Positions 1-12,669 of a stretch of 64,000 nt of DNA are shown in pieces. The stretch is from NCBI GenBank assembly GCA_001599915.1, contig BCIG01000006.1, positions 1 through 64,000 of the forward strand. Reading direction: 5' to 3'. Position 1 is the stretch's first letter, and the number at the start of each line of letters is the position of its first letter. Source of the DNA: Symbiotaphrina buchneri (lineage: Eukaryota > Ascomycota > Symbiotaphrinales > Symbiotaphrinaceae). The position numbers and the translations under genes are program-made. The notes below the pieces were generated by a model. That model saw only the letters and a program-made list of their open reading frames with translations, was not told the origin of the DNA and did no database searches.

Positions 1-44
1 AACCCTAACCCTAACCCTAACCCTAACCCTAACCCTAACCCTAA
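1..44. repeat. Telomere repeat (CCCTAA)n
   Basis: Perfect CCCTAA repeats run from the first base, about seven units. This is the C-rich strand of the TTAGGG telomere used by most filamentous fungi, so the window begins at a true chromosome end with the chromosome extending to the right. Confidence 0.97.
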
Positions 45-144
45 GCAAAACCCTAAGCAAAACCCTAAGCAAAACCCTAAGCAAAACCCTACGCAAAACC
101 CTACGCAAAACCCTACGCAAAACCCTACGCAAAACCCTACGCAA
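39..144. repeat. 12-bp telomere-variant array
   Basis: Directly inside the telomere lie 12-bp units made of one telomere hexamer plus GCAAAA. The first four units (39-86) read CCCTAAGCAAAA. The next four (87-134) and a partial fifth (135-144) read CCCTACGCAAAA. The switch between the two versions is abrupt and every unit within a block is identical, as expected for recent amplification or homogenisation. Confidence 0.93.
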
Positions 145-167
145 CTTTTCCATCCCCACTCCCCCTC

Positions 168-2031
<1,864 letters not shown>

Positions 2032-2325
2032 GGCCGCGGTTGTGATGTGAATTGTTGTGTTGCGATGCCAGTGAAGATTCCAGAACATCGACAGAGGTTG
2101 GAGGGGTCTTGACGCCTGACGCAACCGCCGACCGGCTATTGGTCACGCGCGTTTGCCGGTCAGGCGACCGGGTACGCGTACCCGGTCGCTTGTCGCTAAA
2201 CCCAACTTGGTGACTTCTTATCAGCGTCCAGAATCATAAGAGACAATGAGATCCACCGAGAAGAGCTTAAAAAGGCACTGCCGCCCTCTCCCGCTCCATC
2301 CCTCTGGCCATACGCCGTTATAGAG
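2032..2325. promoter_or_regulatory. Bidirectional promoter of the proline-catabolism pair
   Basis: These 294 bp separate the start codons of P5CDH (minus) and proline dehydrogenase (plus). Four CCGG cores lie at 2132, 2156, 2168 and 2182, the last two inside a perfect palindrome. An inverted CCAAT box (ATTGG, 2138-2142) lies beside the first core, and an AT-rich TTAAAAAG at 2267-2274 precedes the plus-strand gene. Shared activation by a proline-responsive Zn2Cys6 factor is inferred from this arrangement. Confidence 0.75.
2164..2189. promoter_or_regulatory. 26-bp perfect palindrome with CGG-N10-CCG core (Put3-type site)
   Basis: The two 13-bp halves are exact reverse complements (left half GCGACCGGGTACG). 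The core is CGG (2169-2171), ten bases, then CCG (2182-2184). This matches the yeast Put3 recognition pattern CGG-N10-CCG. The Aspergillus counterpart PrnA also recognises paired CCGG cores. Binding here is inferred; no regulator gene of this kind is visible in the window. Confidence 0.72.
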
Positions 2326-3838
2326 ATGGAGTGCGCAAGATTACTTCCAATATGCAGGAATTCGGCGCGCATATGCAGCCATCTGCACTCGGCACGAATG
2401 ATACGACGGCATGCGAGTGACGCCACCATATCGCGACCGCTGACGTCGACCGCGACTCAATACGATGCGATAAAAGCACATCCACCATCACCCACCGCAA
2501 CAACGAAACCTCGACCACTGACATCACTCCCGACGTCGTCCTTACTCCGCTCTCTGCTGCTGCAGTCAATATCCTCCAATCCCATCCTCTTGAGACTGGG
2601 CATGACCGTTGTGGGCCAGGAATGGCTCTCGACGCGTTGGCCCTTGAGATGGATCATCGAGAAGACCTTCTACGTAAGTCCCTGTGCCAGACCTCCAAAG
2701 TTTCGCGAAATACAGTATGGCCTAATCGTCTCTGCTACAGGCGCACTACTGTGCCGGCTCCAACGGTACCGAGATTCAACGCACGCTCGCACACCTCCGC
2801 TCCCTCGGCATGGCGGGTATAATCCTCAACTACGCACGCGAAGTAGACGTCTCCCGAACACAGGCCGATGCTGCCACCGCACTCGAGGTCGACCAATGGC
2901 TCAAAAACACGCTGCAGACAATCGACTACACCGCGCCGGGCGACTACGTGGCAATCAAATATTCAGGCTCAGGGCCACGGTGTTTAAAGCTGTTGCGGGA
3001 AAAAGCACCCATGGACGCCGAACCACATCTCGAGGCTGCGATACTCCAGATATGCGAGCATGCGCGCGAGAAGAGCGTGAAGATCCTGGTGGATGCGGAG
3101 CAGGCAGCGATGCAGCCGGGCGTGCACGCGTGGACGCTGGAGCTGATGCGCAGGTATAACGACGCCGAGAAAGCGGTGGTGTTCGACACGTACCAGATGT
3201 ACTTGAAGAGTGCGCCTGAGACGCTGGTGCGGCATTGGACGGTCGCGAGGAAGGAGGGCTGGAGAGTGGGCGTCAAGTTGGTGAGGGGCGCGTATCTGCA
3301 TAGTGATCCGCGGGATCAGATCCATGATACGAAGGAGGATACGGACGCGGCATATGATGAGGCGGTGCGGTTCTTGCTCAAAGGCGAGATGCAAGGGCTC
3401 GAGAGTTTCATTGCCGATGAAGACGTGAATGCCGCGGCGAGGGAACAGCTGCAATCCCCAGCCTCAAGCGTCAATGCAGATATCGTGTTGGCGACGCATA
3501 ACCGACAGTCCGTCGAGAAGGCGATGGCGCTGCACCAGTCTCTTCGGGAAGAGGGACGTCCGACGGGCGACATCTCGTACGCGCAGCTGATGGGCATGGC
3601 CGATGAGTTGTCGCTGTCGCTCGTACAGGCGTCTCAAGATGCCTCGAGCAGTGACAAGGCACCTGTGGCGGAGAAGGCGAAGGTGTACAAGTATGCGCTC
3701 TGGGGCACGACCCAAGAGTGCTTGAAGTACCTGATGAGAAGAGCGGAGGAGAATAGAGATGCGGTGGGGCGCAATACTGAGAGTATCCAAGCGGCGTGGC
3801 AGGAGTTGAAGGCTAGACTTTGGGGTGGGAAGGTTTGA
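2326..3838 (+). CDS. Proline dehydrogenase, mitochondrial (PUT1/prnD type)
   Basis: This FAD enzyme of the mitochondrial inner membrane oxidises proline to P5C, the first step of proline use. Two exons (2326-2673 and 2741-3838, intron 67 nt) give 481 aa. The join restores IEKTFY-AHYCAGSNGTEIQ, as in fungal homologues. Barrel motifs include KILVDAEQAAMQ, VGVKLVRGAYL, ADIVLATHN and, near the C-terminus, YALWGTTQECLKYLMRRAEE, whose paired arginines contact the substrate carboxylate in this family. The N-terminus is basic with LLRSLLL hydrophobic patches, consistent with mitochondrial import. The start at 2326 is the first in-frame ATG; 2398 is an alternative. Product and substrate partner of the adjacent P5CDH. 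Confidence 0.95.
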
Positions 3839-4824
3839 AGCGTTGCATCGTTATGTTGTTTTTGTTGGCTTGTTCCGCTGCATGGATGGCGTTTCTAAGA
3901 GGATGGGGTCGAGACCGGAGTGGAGTATTCTTTCTAGATTTCTAGACTTTCAGTACCCCCGGGTACGTGTAACTTACCTTGACAGCTCCTGTACGGGCTA
4001 ATGGTCAGTAATGACGAAGAATTGCTTCAGAATAGATACCAGAACACCAGCTCTCAGCCCTGCGACATGTACATTCCCGCTGCTCAATCTGCCCCTGTGA
4101 AATCAATCCCCGCCAGCCATTATTGTTGTTGTCGTGGTGAAACGCCTAGCAACCGCGTGTATTGCGTCATGGCCGCGCGGTCGCACGGCTATCCACTAAA
4201 GCGGGTCGTGGCAGGAAAAAGTGGACTTGCACACGCGTCGATCATCGCCCTACGTACCAACCCAACAACAAATAATAGGGTTGGCAGCCCCATATCCCAG
4301 CCTACCGGCCACGCATCCACCGCCACAGCACTAATTGTCGGTCCAACGGTCGTGCAGCAATGCAAGGAGGCCAGTTGACGCGATGCACGCGTGCCCTGGC
4401 TGTGACGTGCATGTGCGCGGTGGCCTGGCTGGGCCGGCCGATGAGACGGCGGCGTAGTGGGTCTGGCATGGCGATCTGTGGGAACGGCCCCTAGCATAGG
4501 GCAAGGGGGGTGGCTGGTGCGCTCCACGGTTACGACAGCGCGTGGAGAGTAGGGCTGGGAGGATCAGCGTGGCTGAGTGTCGTAGGGCTGAGCCTCCTGG
4601 ATGAGATGGAGGGATAGGGGTATATAATCCTCCTTGGACTCCGACTGTCATGGGTATCATCCAACTTCTTTCAGCACGCCGGAAATAGATATCACCTCCA
4701 TCGACCTTGACACGACATTACGTTTCTGCAATAATCCATCACGACAGTTACAATCGGACGACTACCCCTTTATCGACACTCAAACCCCTCATCTCAGCTT
4801 CTACCACACCAGTACCACATCACA
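3839..4824. other. Intergenic region with a TATA box at 4621
   Basis: No coding sequence is recognised in these 986 bp. TATATAA at 4621-4627 sits about 200 bp upstream of the secreted-protein start at 4825. The leader between them is CA-rich, a common 5' UTR composition in filamentous fungi. Confidence 0.6.
4621..4627 (+). promoter_or_regulatory. TATA box
   Basis: Canonical TATATAA 204 bp upstream of the ATG at 4825, at a workable distance for a long 5' UTR. A strong TATA box suits a regulated, highly expressed secreted protein. Confidence 0.55.
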
Positions 4825-5809
4825 ATGCGCTCCACCACCGTCTTCATGGCACTCGCAGCCTTCGCCACCTGTTCCTCAGCGTACGTGCCTCTCCATCTCC
4901 CATCCCCCTTACAACCCCTCTAACTCTCCCTCTCGCAGTCTACCCCTCAGCTCTCTCAACGAACTCCCATCCATCCCCACCGCCGCCCCCAACCACGAGG
5001 AAGCACCCAACAACACCGCCTCTGCCGTTCCAAGCTTCGCCCCCTCCTCCGCCACCTTCAAACCCGTCCCCCTATCCACCGGCGCCCCTGGATTTCCCAC
5101 CTCGGCCGGCCCGGTCCCCGTCTTCACCGGAACGCCCGAGCAGGGCGGGGCCAGTGCCGGCAACGCCAACAGCGGAGAGTGGGCACAGGGACCGCAAGAG
5201 AGTCAATGGAGAAAAAAGCGCTCCTTCGGTGCCCCATCTGGCGCTCTGCCTTCGTGGGCTGCGAGCAACGCAGTCGGAGCAGGAGAAGGGGGAGGATGGG
5301 CGCAGCCAACGGGCGCTGTTTACAGCGGTCCTAGCAAGGCGGGACTGGGGTATGCGCAACCTACCGGCGCTGGCGCCTACTCGCAACCAAGCCCCGCTGC
5401 TTCTTCGCTCTCGGTCCCGACAGGCACTGCGCCCGTCCCGCAGAGCACGGGACTCGGTGAAGGTTCCTCGACCGCGGCGGGTGAATGGGTTGGTGAGTCC
5501 GCGGGCGAGGCTGGTCCCGACGCGGGCGAGAATACAAATGGCTACTGGAAGCGGCAATTCAGCGGCGTGCCCTCTGGCGCTGGTCCCTCTGGTGCTGCTC
5601 CCTCTGGTGCTGCTCCCTCTGCTGCTGGTCCTTCTGGCGCCCTTCCCTCTGGCGGTGTCCATGCCGCGTCCAAGTCAGCTGGAAAAGAAGGCGCGGGATT
5701 CGCGCAGCCTACCGCTGCAGGCGCATTGTGGAAGTCGACGGCAGTCGGTGCTGCGGCCAAAGGCTGGGCGCAGCCAACTGGTGCTCCTGCGGGTGAATAC
5801 CTGAAGTAG
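4825..5809 (+). CDS. Secreted Gly/Ala/Pro/Ser-rich protein with two Kex2-site modules
   Basis: Two exons (4825-4880, 4939-5809; 58-nt intron) encode 308 aa. The start was chosen because exon 1 codes a clean signal peptide (MRSTTVFMALAAFATCSSA) that joins in frame to the second exon. Two dibasic Kex2-type sites are visible: KKR at about residues 111-113 and KR at 223-224. Each is followed by a similar block: an aromatic near the new N-terminus (SFGAPSGA, QFSGVPSGA), a PSGA-rich stretch, then two copies of an aromatic-AQPT motif (near residues 139, 157, 273 and 295). This is a Kex2-processed repeat (KEP-like) layout. No cysteine-rich effector fold, transmembrane segment or clear GPI signal is seen. 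Function unknown. Confidence 0.7.
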
Positions 5810-6698
5810 ATGGCTGAGCCGGGTGCGCCTACGGCTGGCTGAGTCCAGCCAAGCGGGCATCAAGGGGCGGAGAATTGAGATTGGAACAGAGTCGGGGCTA
5901 TGAGGGGCTGTGGATTGGATAATCGATGGGTTTTGAGACTGTCTTCTGCATACACGGAGTTGATTGACTTTCCGCACGGGGCATGGATGATGGTAATGTT
6001 GCATAGATTTGACGGCTTGGGATATAGATTTGGAACGGGCATGGGAGGCATGAAGCATAGACGGACACTGGGATGGGATATATGCATATAGAGATGTCAC
6101 AACTTGAAATAGATAGACTTAATGCACGCATTCGACAAAACACAACAAATTCCAAAATACCTTCCTCCAGGCTCTAGACCCTGCCAAGCAAAGCCCCACA
6201 ATGCAAACAAGGCCGCTGGTGGTTTTCCTTCATGACATTTTTCCGCATTGAGACGTCTCCCCGCAGTAACACTGTAACACCCACCGGAGCCCCACGGCCC
6301 CCACTCCGTACCACGACGACCCGACGGCAGCACCCCACATGCGTCTGTCCGGGCATCAGCTGATAGTGGTGTGTGTCAGTTATTGGGCAATAGAGACGTT
6401 TGGATTGGACGGGAAGAGATATAGAAATACTTTGTATCTGCCGGCGCAGAGTTCGGTTTCTGAAATTGTCGATCGCACGCTTTTGGGGTAAATAGAAGAA
6501 GCCTTTCCCCGCACCGCCCCGGTTACAGTACAGGCACACCTCCTTCGGGCTCGGCACCGACCTACCTAGCAGAGATACGACACAGCCTCCCTCGTCCTTT
6601 CTACTACAGCAGACCGTTTTATCATTGAAAAACTTTGTTTCGCATTTCAAACAGACCACTCCATCAACCTCAGCCACTTGCAGCTCCAGTCCCACGCC
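5810..6698. other. Intergenic region, nothing recognised
   Basis: No supported gene in 889 bp. It holds the 3' end of the secreted protein gene and the promoter of the FAD monooxygenase. Open frames on either strand lack recognisable domains. Confidence 0.5.
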
Positions 6699-8251
6699 AT
6701 GAAAGTCATCATCGTCGGCGCCGGGCCCGCCGGTCTCCTCCTCGGGCTGCTTCTGGCACAAGACGGGATCAACGTGACCCTCCTCGAAGCCGCCGAAAAA
6801 CTCGACGAGCAGCCCCGCGCATGCCACTACTCGCCCAACGCCGTGCTGGACCTTGCGCGCGTCCCGGGGTTAGTCGACGACTGCCGAGCCGTCGGGTTCA
6901 CTCCCGACGGAGTCGCATGGCGCAAAAAGGACGGCACTCTCTTAACCGGCATCTCCAACGGAGACTTGCCGGCGGAGCTGCACGATGTGCGCATGGTGTG
7001 CCTGCCGCTGAACCTGCTGAGTGGGATTCTGTTGAAACATATCCTGAAGCAGCCGACAGCGGAGGTCAAGTGGAAGCATAAGGTTGTACGGCAGGGACAG
7101 GATGAAGGGAAGGCGTGGGTGGTGGTGGAGAAGGAGGGAGGGGAGGAGGAGACGTTTGAGGCGGATTATGTGGTGGGGTGTGATGGTGCGAATAGTCAGG
7201 TCCGCAGAAGCTTGTTTGGGGATTGGGAGTTTCCGGGCTGGACGTGGGATAAGCAGATCGTGGCGACGAATGTAAGTGTCCCTTTATCCTTTCCTTCCTC
7301 TCTCTCCTCCAGGGAAGTATGAAGAGGACAACCCACCCCTCGCCAGTCCATCGCATCTATCTAACCTCACCCCCTACGCCAACAGGTCTACTACGACTTC
7401 CACAAATTCGGCTGGGCCGACGCAAACTTCATCGTGCACCCGAACGACTGGTTCATGGCAGCCAAGATCACACCCGAGGGGCAATGGCGCGTGACCTACG
7501 GCGACAAATTCGGGCTCAGCAACGAAGAGTACAAGGAGCGCCAGCCGCAGCGGTTCCGCGAGCTGCTTCCCGGCGCGCCCGAGCCCGACCAGTACAAGCT
7601 GACGAATATCAGCCCGTATAAGATCCACCAGCGCCTGGCGCCGAAATTGCGTGTCGGCAGGTTCCTCCTGGCGGCGGATGCGGCGCATTTGTGTAATCCC
7701 TTGTAAGTTGGTCCTCTGCTATGTGGTTCGGTCGTATAAGGTTTTGAATAAGCTAATATGCGCATAGTGGAGGAATGGGTCTCACAGGCGGCATCATTGA
7801 CGTGGGCGGGCTATACGAGTGCCTCAGCGGAATCAATAAGGGCCTCGCGGACGACAGCATCCTGGACAAGTACGACGAGGTGCGGCGCGAGAAATACCGC
7901 ACCATCACGGACCCGGTGTCCCAAGAAAACTTCAAGCGGCTGTGGGACCAGAGTCCAGATGAATGTTTGGAGAAGGATGCTTTCTTCAAGATGGCGGAAC
8001 GCGCCAAGACGGATAAGGAGTTTGCGAAGCAGATGCAGTTGGTATGTTCCTCCCTTGTCTTTGTCCTTTTTGCTTTGCGTGTGTGTGTGGGAGGGGTTCT
8101 GGAAGAGGAATATGGAAGGCTAATGATGAGTGAATAGGCGGCCATGGGATTGAGGCATGATTTTACCCAGTATTACAAGAATAAGCAGGAGAAAGGGAAA
8201 GATCCTGTGGTGGATATCAAGCAGGTCGAGGCCCAGCCGGGCACGGTGTAG
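6699..8251 (+). CDS. FAD-dependent aromatic-hydroxylase-like monooxygenase
   Basis: Four exons (6699-7271, 7386-7702, 7768-8041, 8138-8251) join in frame to 425 aa. The protein begins directly with the dinucleotide-binding motif MKVIIVGAGPAGLLLGLLLA. It has the family DG motif (YVVGCDGANSQVRRSL) and the second flavin motif in the form LLAADAAHLCNPFGGMG; the usual Gly before Asp is Ala here. This is the class A flavin monooxygenase layout (PHBH/salicylate-hydroxylase type), which hydroxylates aromatic or polyketide substrates with NAD(P)H. The ATG at 6678 would add seven residues and is less likely, because family members start at the nucleotide-binding strand. The substrate is unknown. It opens a run of oxidoreductase genes up to 14.4 kb. 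Confidence 0.88.
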
Positions 8252-8453
8252 GTTTGAGCAGAGGGAAGCCACGAGTTCTCTGAGTTTCAGATAGTTCCAC
8301 ATTAACTACCAATATTACCCTGACAAACGAACGTTGCATCTCTCCCTGATTCTGACTGCCATCAACTATACCATCTCATGGACTGATTCGGGCTAGAGGT
8401 GCAAACATGCATAAACACGGCTTTTATCAATCCTCTCTTTTCACTACATGTCG

Positions 8454-9505
8454 CTACAACGTAACATAACTCGGCGTGGGCGTATCGTCCGTCAGATCCC
8501 CCCACGCGGTCCAATGCTTCCCGACCATCGTCTGATTCTCTGCCTCATCCGCAATCGCCACCGCTAGATCCGCCACCGTAATACCATGCAACCTATCCTC
8601 CAAAACATTTTCCGTAACCTTCTTATCCCCCTTCAGGGGCAACTCCTCCTCCACAATCTCATACTTCCCCGTCCTCTTCCCAGGCCTATACAGCGCGCTC
8701 GGACTCACATACGTCCACCTAAAACTCTCATTGCCATCGAAGAACAAATAACTCGTCCGTCCCGCTCGCACAAAGACCTTCGCGCGGTCATTCTTGCGCA
8801 CCTTGTCTTCATACTCCTTCATATACGCCCTATCCTCGTCCGTCTCTTTCCCTTCACGCTGACGGATGCGCGCGTTGCGGTACCGGCGCAGCTCGGAGCC
8901 GAGCGGGCCCAGGCGCTCTTCCATGTAGGATGTGTGCGCCTCGCTGTCGGCGATGCCCCGCCGGTAGGCGGTCCAGAAATCCTCGCTGTCGACGGCGCTG
9001 ATGTCCGTTCCTGGGACGTGCAGGCTGCCGGTGCCGCCGACCATGATGAAGTATGGCACTTTGCTGGCTTTGACGGCGAGGACGATCTTGCGCACGGTTT
9101 CGAGGAAGGGCACTATTTCGCGGGAAAAGAAGTCAGCATGGCCGTTGCCGCTCACAACATCGGAAGTACTTTGACTGGGCATTCCCAGCCGTACGCCCTC
9201 CCGGCTTCCAATGCAGATCACAGAAAGGGCGACACAGCAGAGAGGGCCGTACTATACTGCAACGCATCCGCCCCCGCCGTATGCGGGCCGTACTCGCTGA
9301 CTAGGACATCGAGGTCCTCAAACTTCTTGGCCAGCTCGCGGATCCCCAGCTCATCCACATCCGTCGGGCGCGGCTCGTACAGGGACGACGACCCCAGCTT
9401 CTCGGGGTGCCGCGAGATGCCGACCACGGTGTGACCCCGGTTAATCAGTTCCACGCAGAGGTACGAGCCCCCGAAGCCCGCGGGGCCGATGACGCCGATC
9501 TTCAT
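8454..9505 (-). CDS. NAD(P)-binding Rossmann protein, NmrA/atypical SDR-like
   Basis: Two exons (9505-9253, 9112-8454; 140-nt intron) give 303 aa. The N-terminus MKIGVIGPAGFGGSYL is a glycine-rich nucleotide-binding loop followed by a basic residue pair (ISRHPEKLG). The splice restores DALQY-MPFLETVRKIVLAVK, a familiar pattern in this group, followed by IMVGGTGSLHVPG. The catalytic Tyr-x-x-x-Lys of classical SDRs is not obvious, so it may be a redox sensor or an isomerase/reductase rather than a classical dehydrogenase. It converges with the monooxygenase gene and diverges from the next dehydrogenase. Confidence 0.82.
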
Positions 9506-10021
9506 GTTTGCTGGGGAACTGGAGCGAGGGGTGAGCTGTAAGGAGTGAATTGATGATGACGATGTTGGCTGGCACCCGGATTGGTGGTTACAGTCGATAT
9601 GCAGCTCGACGATAACATGGAATCATGGTGGGGAGAACGGAAAAGTGGAGCACTGCGGGTATGGAGCTCGTGTACCATGGGTTACTTCCTTTTCGAGCGA
9701 AGAGCACGATGTCTTAGAGTGGGGTAAACCCATTGATTCGGATAACCATCTTATCGGGATGTGGGGAAGGAGAAAAGGGGAACGTGTCCAGACTTTGCTG
9801 ACTGATCCCGGGCTGCAACCCCGAACCCGCCGCGACCCCTCGGGGCACTCCGCCGCTATCTTCTACTGCGCATGTGGAGCAAGACGGTTCAAGACGTAGT
9901 TCTCCAAATTTCACCTTGAACTTTTGAGGCTTCATCAATTACTTGCGAAATAACCAACAGTCTCTAATATCCGAGGTGCAAACTTCTCATACATCTGAAA
10001 CACAGAAAGGCGGATTTCACG
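9506..10021. other. Divergent promoter region, nothing specific seen
   Basis: These 516 bp separate two divergent oxidoreductase genes. No coding sequence or clear operator was recognised. Confidence 0.5.
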
Positions 10022-11206
10022 ATGGACGGCGACTACGGCTTCATAGGTGCGCATTCCCCTTCCCCACTTCCTCTGTCTATCCAGCATCACCATCATCATC
10101 TAACCCACCCGACCAGGCCTCGGCGTAATGGGCTACGCCATGGCATCGAACATCCGCAAAAAGATGCCCTCCACCTCCACGCTGTGGATCAACGACATCA
10201 ACTACAGCGCCCTCCAAAAGTTCGTCGACGAATACAGTTCCTACGGGCCCATAAAGATCGCCAGCAGCGCCAAGGACGTCGCGACGCACGCAAAGACGCT
10301 GGTGTCGATCGTGCCGGCCGCGAAGGATGTCAAGAAAGTGTATTTGGATGAAGAGACGGGCGTGATTGCGGCGCCGAAGGATGCCGAGAGACTCATGCTG
10401 GAGGCTAGCACGATCGATGCGGCGAGCACGAAGGAGGTGGGCGAGAAGTTGAAGGAGGTGGGCGCGGGGGAGTATGTTGATACGCCGGTTTCGGTACGTG
10501 CTTGCTTGCTTGAAGAAAGTCTATTGTACTTTCTAAAAAGGGGTTATTTGCTGACTGCGTTCCCAGGGCGGTCTTCCCGGCGCACAAGCCGGCACCCTCG
10601 CGTTCCTGGTCGGGCATGCCGAGCCCGTCCCCGAGGACGCCATGTCTGAACGCCTTTCAAAGGTAATCAACATGATGGGCAAGCCCGAAAAGACCTTCTA
10701 CTGCGGTCGTCTTGGCGCGGGCCTCAGCGCCAAGGTCGCCAACAACTACCTGTCCGGGACGATCCTGCTCGCGACCGCCGAAGCGATGGCGATCGGGATC
10801 AAGTCGGGCATCGACAAGCACACGCTGTATCAGTGCATCAAGAACAGCACGGGCCAGAGCTGGATGTGCGATTTTGTGTGCCCCGTGCCCGGGGTGATTC
10901 CCACCGTGCCGAGTAGTAATAATTATGAGCCGGGGTTTAAGACTCAGATGATGATTAAGGATATGTCCCTGGGTGTCGAGGCGGGGGAGTTGACGGGGAT
11001 TGAACCCAGGATGGCGAAGACGGCGCTGGAGTTGTATAAAATCGCGGCGCAGGATCCGAGGTGTTATGTGAGTGGCCTTCTCTCTTTTTTTTTTTTCCTC
11101 CTGTAGATGGTTTCTCCTCTAGAGGGCTCGGATGGATGCTGACATTATTGGTGTTTAGGATCGAGACGGTTCGTCCATCTACCGGTTCTTGGAGGGCCCA
11201 GAGTAG
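10022..11206 (+). CDS. 3-hydroxyisobutyrate dehydrogenase-like protein
   Basis: Four exons (10022-10046, 10117-10493, 10567-11067, 11159-11206) give 316 aa. The 25-nt first exon is supported because it splits the Rossmann loop: MDGDYGFIG joins to GLGVMGYAMASNI. Beta-hydroxyacid dehydrogenase signatures follow: substrate-binding DTPVSGGLPGAQAGTLAFLV and the catalytic-lysine helix GAGLSAKVANNYLSG. The enzyme class oxidises 3-hydroxyisobutyrate (valine degradation) or related hydroxyacids with NAD(P)+. No mitochondrial presequence is evident, so a role in a local pathway rather than mitochondrial valine catabolism is possible. The short last exon ends SIYRFLEGPE. Confidence 0.88.
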
Positions 11207-11397
11207 GATACTGTATAGCGTAGCATGGCCACTACAAGGTTTATATGTTTGCTCCATCCAGAGCACTGCATATATGAATACGTCACTAGTTGCACTCGTA
11301 GTTCGTTTTCTACACTCAATCCACTACATAATCACAACACTCCCAGCAGCCTCATATATCTCCCGCAACCAGCCTCCACTCCACTTCCCATCTATCC

Positions 11398-12288
11398 CTA
11401 CTTCTCCAGCCCCCGAATAAACTCCACCAACGCATCGACACACTCTTGTGGCTTATCCGAATAAATCTCATGCCCCCTCCCATCCACAGCAACCAACTTC
11501 GCCCCCTTTATCTTACTCTGAATCTCCCTCTGCTCCTCCAATTTCGTCGCCGCGCTCCTCGTCGGCGCCAGAATCAGCGTCGGCACCGTAATCTTCTCCA
11601 GCCACGGTCTCGCATCCAACGTACTCAGGAACTCCGCGTACCCAGCCAGCCCCTCCGCGCTGCTGACGGCAATCATGTCCTCCCACCACTGCCGATACGC
11701 GGGGTCCTCCATAGCGATTGTTCCCGGGATCTTGGAGAGCGCTTGCGCCCACCCCCTGGACCCGAGTTCGCGGCACGCGGTTGGCCAGGAGGCGTGCCCG
11801 AAGGCGAAGAGATCCAGTGCTGCGGGCGGGAGGACGGCGGGGGAAGAGACGATGGTCAGGCTGAGCAGTCGGTCCGGGTATTTCGCTGCTAGAATCTCGC
11901 CTAACATCCCCGACGTGCTCTCACCGACAAAATGCACGCGCTGCACGCCCAGCTGATCCAGCGTGTCGATAATCTCGTCCAGGATGACGTCCAGGCTGTA
12001 GGCGGAGGGATTTGCGCTGGCGAGGGGCGCGGAGGAGTAGCCGTGCCCGCGCGCGTCGCGGCGGATGATTTTGTAGTGCCGTGACAGGAGAGGCACCCAG
12101 TGGTAGAAGAAGGCGGCGTGGCGCGCGAAGCCGTGCTGGATGAGGATTGCTTCGGAGGGGGACCACGGGTCGGTGAAGTCGTCGACGAGGACGTGTGTTT
12201 TGTTTCCTGTGGGGTGCGTGAGGATTTGGCTGTGTGGGTCGGGGGAGAGAGGTTCCTCTGAGGGGAGGGTGCGTGAGATGGATGTCAT
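11398..12288 (-). CDS. Alpha/beta hydrolase
   Basis: Single-exon gene of 296 aa. The strand order fits an alpha/beta hydrolase: oxyanion region IQHGFARHAAFFYHW, RRDARGHGYS, nucleophile elbow HFVGESTSGMLGE (Ser), and a late His in VDGRGHEIYSDKP. An acidic residue in the VPTLILAPTRS region or just after it would complete the triad. Close relatives are annotated as 3-oxoadipate enol-lactonases or general esterases; the substrate here is unknown. It converges with the dehydrogenase gene (191 bp apart) and lies downstream of the P450 on the same strand. Confidence 0.87.
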   Translation of the reverse strand: MTSISRTLPSEEPLSPDPHSQILTHPTGNKTHVLVDDFTDPWSPSEAILIQHGFARHAAFFYHWVPLLSRHYKIIRRDARGHGYSSAPLASANPSAYSLDVILDEIIDTLDQLGVQRVHFVGESTSGMLGEILAAKYPDRLLSLTIVSSPAVLPPAALDLFAFGHASWPTACRELGSRGWAQALSKIPGTIAMEDPAYRQWWEDMIAVSSAEGLAGYAEFLSTLDARPWLEKITVPTLILAPTRSAATKLEEQREIQSKIKGAKLVAVDGRGHEIYSDKPQECVDALVEFIRGLEK

Positions 12289-12669
12289 GGTGCTGGCGGC
12301 GGTGTTGAATAGGGATTGGGCGAGGTCAATTGAGGCCGAGTTGATAGCTGAGCAAGTAGAGAGCCCTTGTGGATTTTCTTTCTGTTTGGTATAATCCCTT
12401 ATTTGCCACGATCTTTTGGGGGTGTTGCTGTCGTCGGTCCATCCCGAGACCCCGGCTCAGTTGTGGGGCGTGTCAATTGGGGAAACTACCCCACCTGCGG
12501 GGACGCAGTCACTGACTCAATTAATGAGTGCTTTCAAGGAACCATATTAGTTGACAGTCGTTTCGGACTCATTCGGTGATGCGATATTGACTATACCAAC
12601 ATGATCGAACAAGCTCTTATTGATCCTATGAGTGATCCTCTCCATGACATGAAAGTAGCAATATCTCTC
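12289..12669. other. Intergenic region, nothing recognised
   Basis: 381 bp between the hydrolase start and the P450 stop, both on the minus strand. It should contain the hydrolase promoter; no distinct motif was identified. Confidence 0.5.

Noticed and set aside
39-144. Regular short repeats that superficially resemble a CRISPR array
   Set aside because: There are no unique spacers; the units are telomere hexamers plus GCAAAA at a chromosome end of a fungus.
4707-5804. 365-aa open frame over the secreted repeat protein
   Set aside because: It is Arg/Pro/Leu-rich in an alternative frame of the Gly/Ala/Pro/Ser gene, without signal peptide or domain.
4825-5809. Dikaritin-type RiPP precursor
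   Set aside because: Kex2 sites are only two and the released modules are long and Gly/Ala/Pro-rich, and no UstYa-like oxidase (HxxHC) was found nearby.
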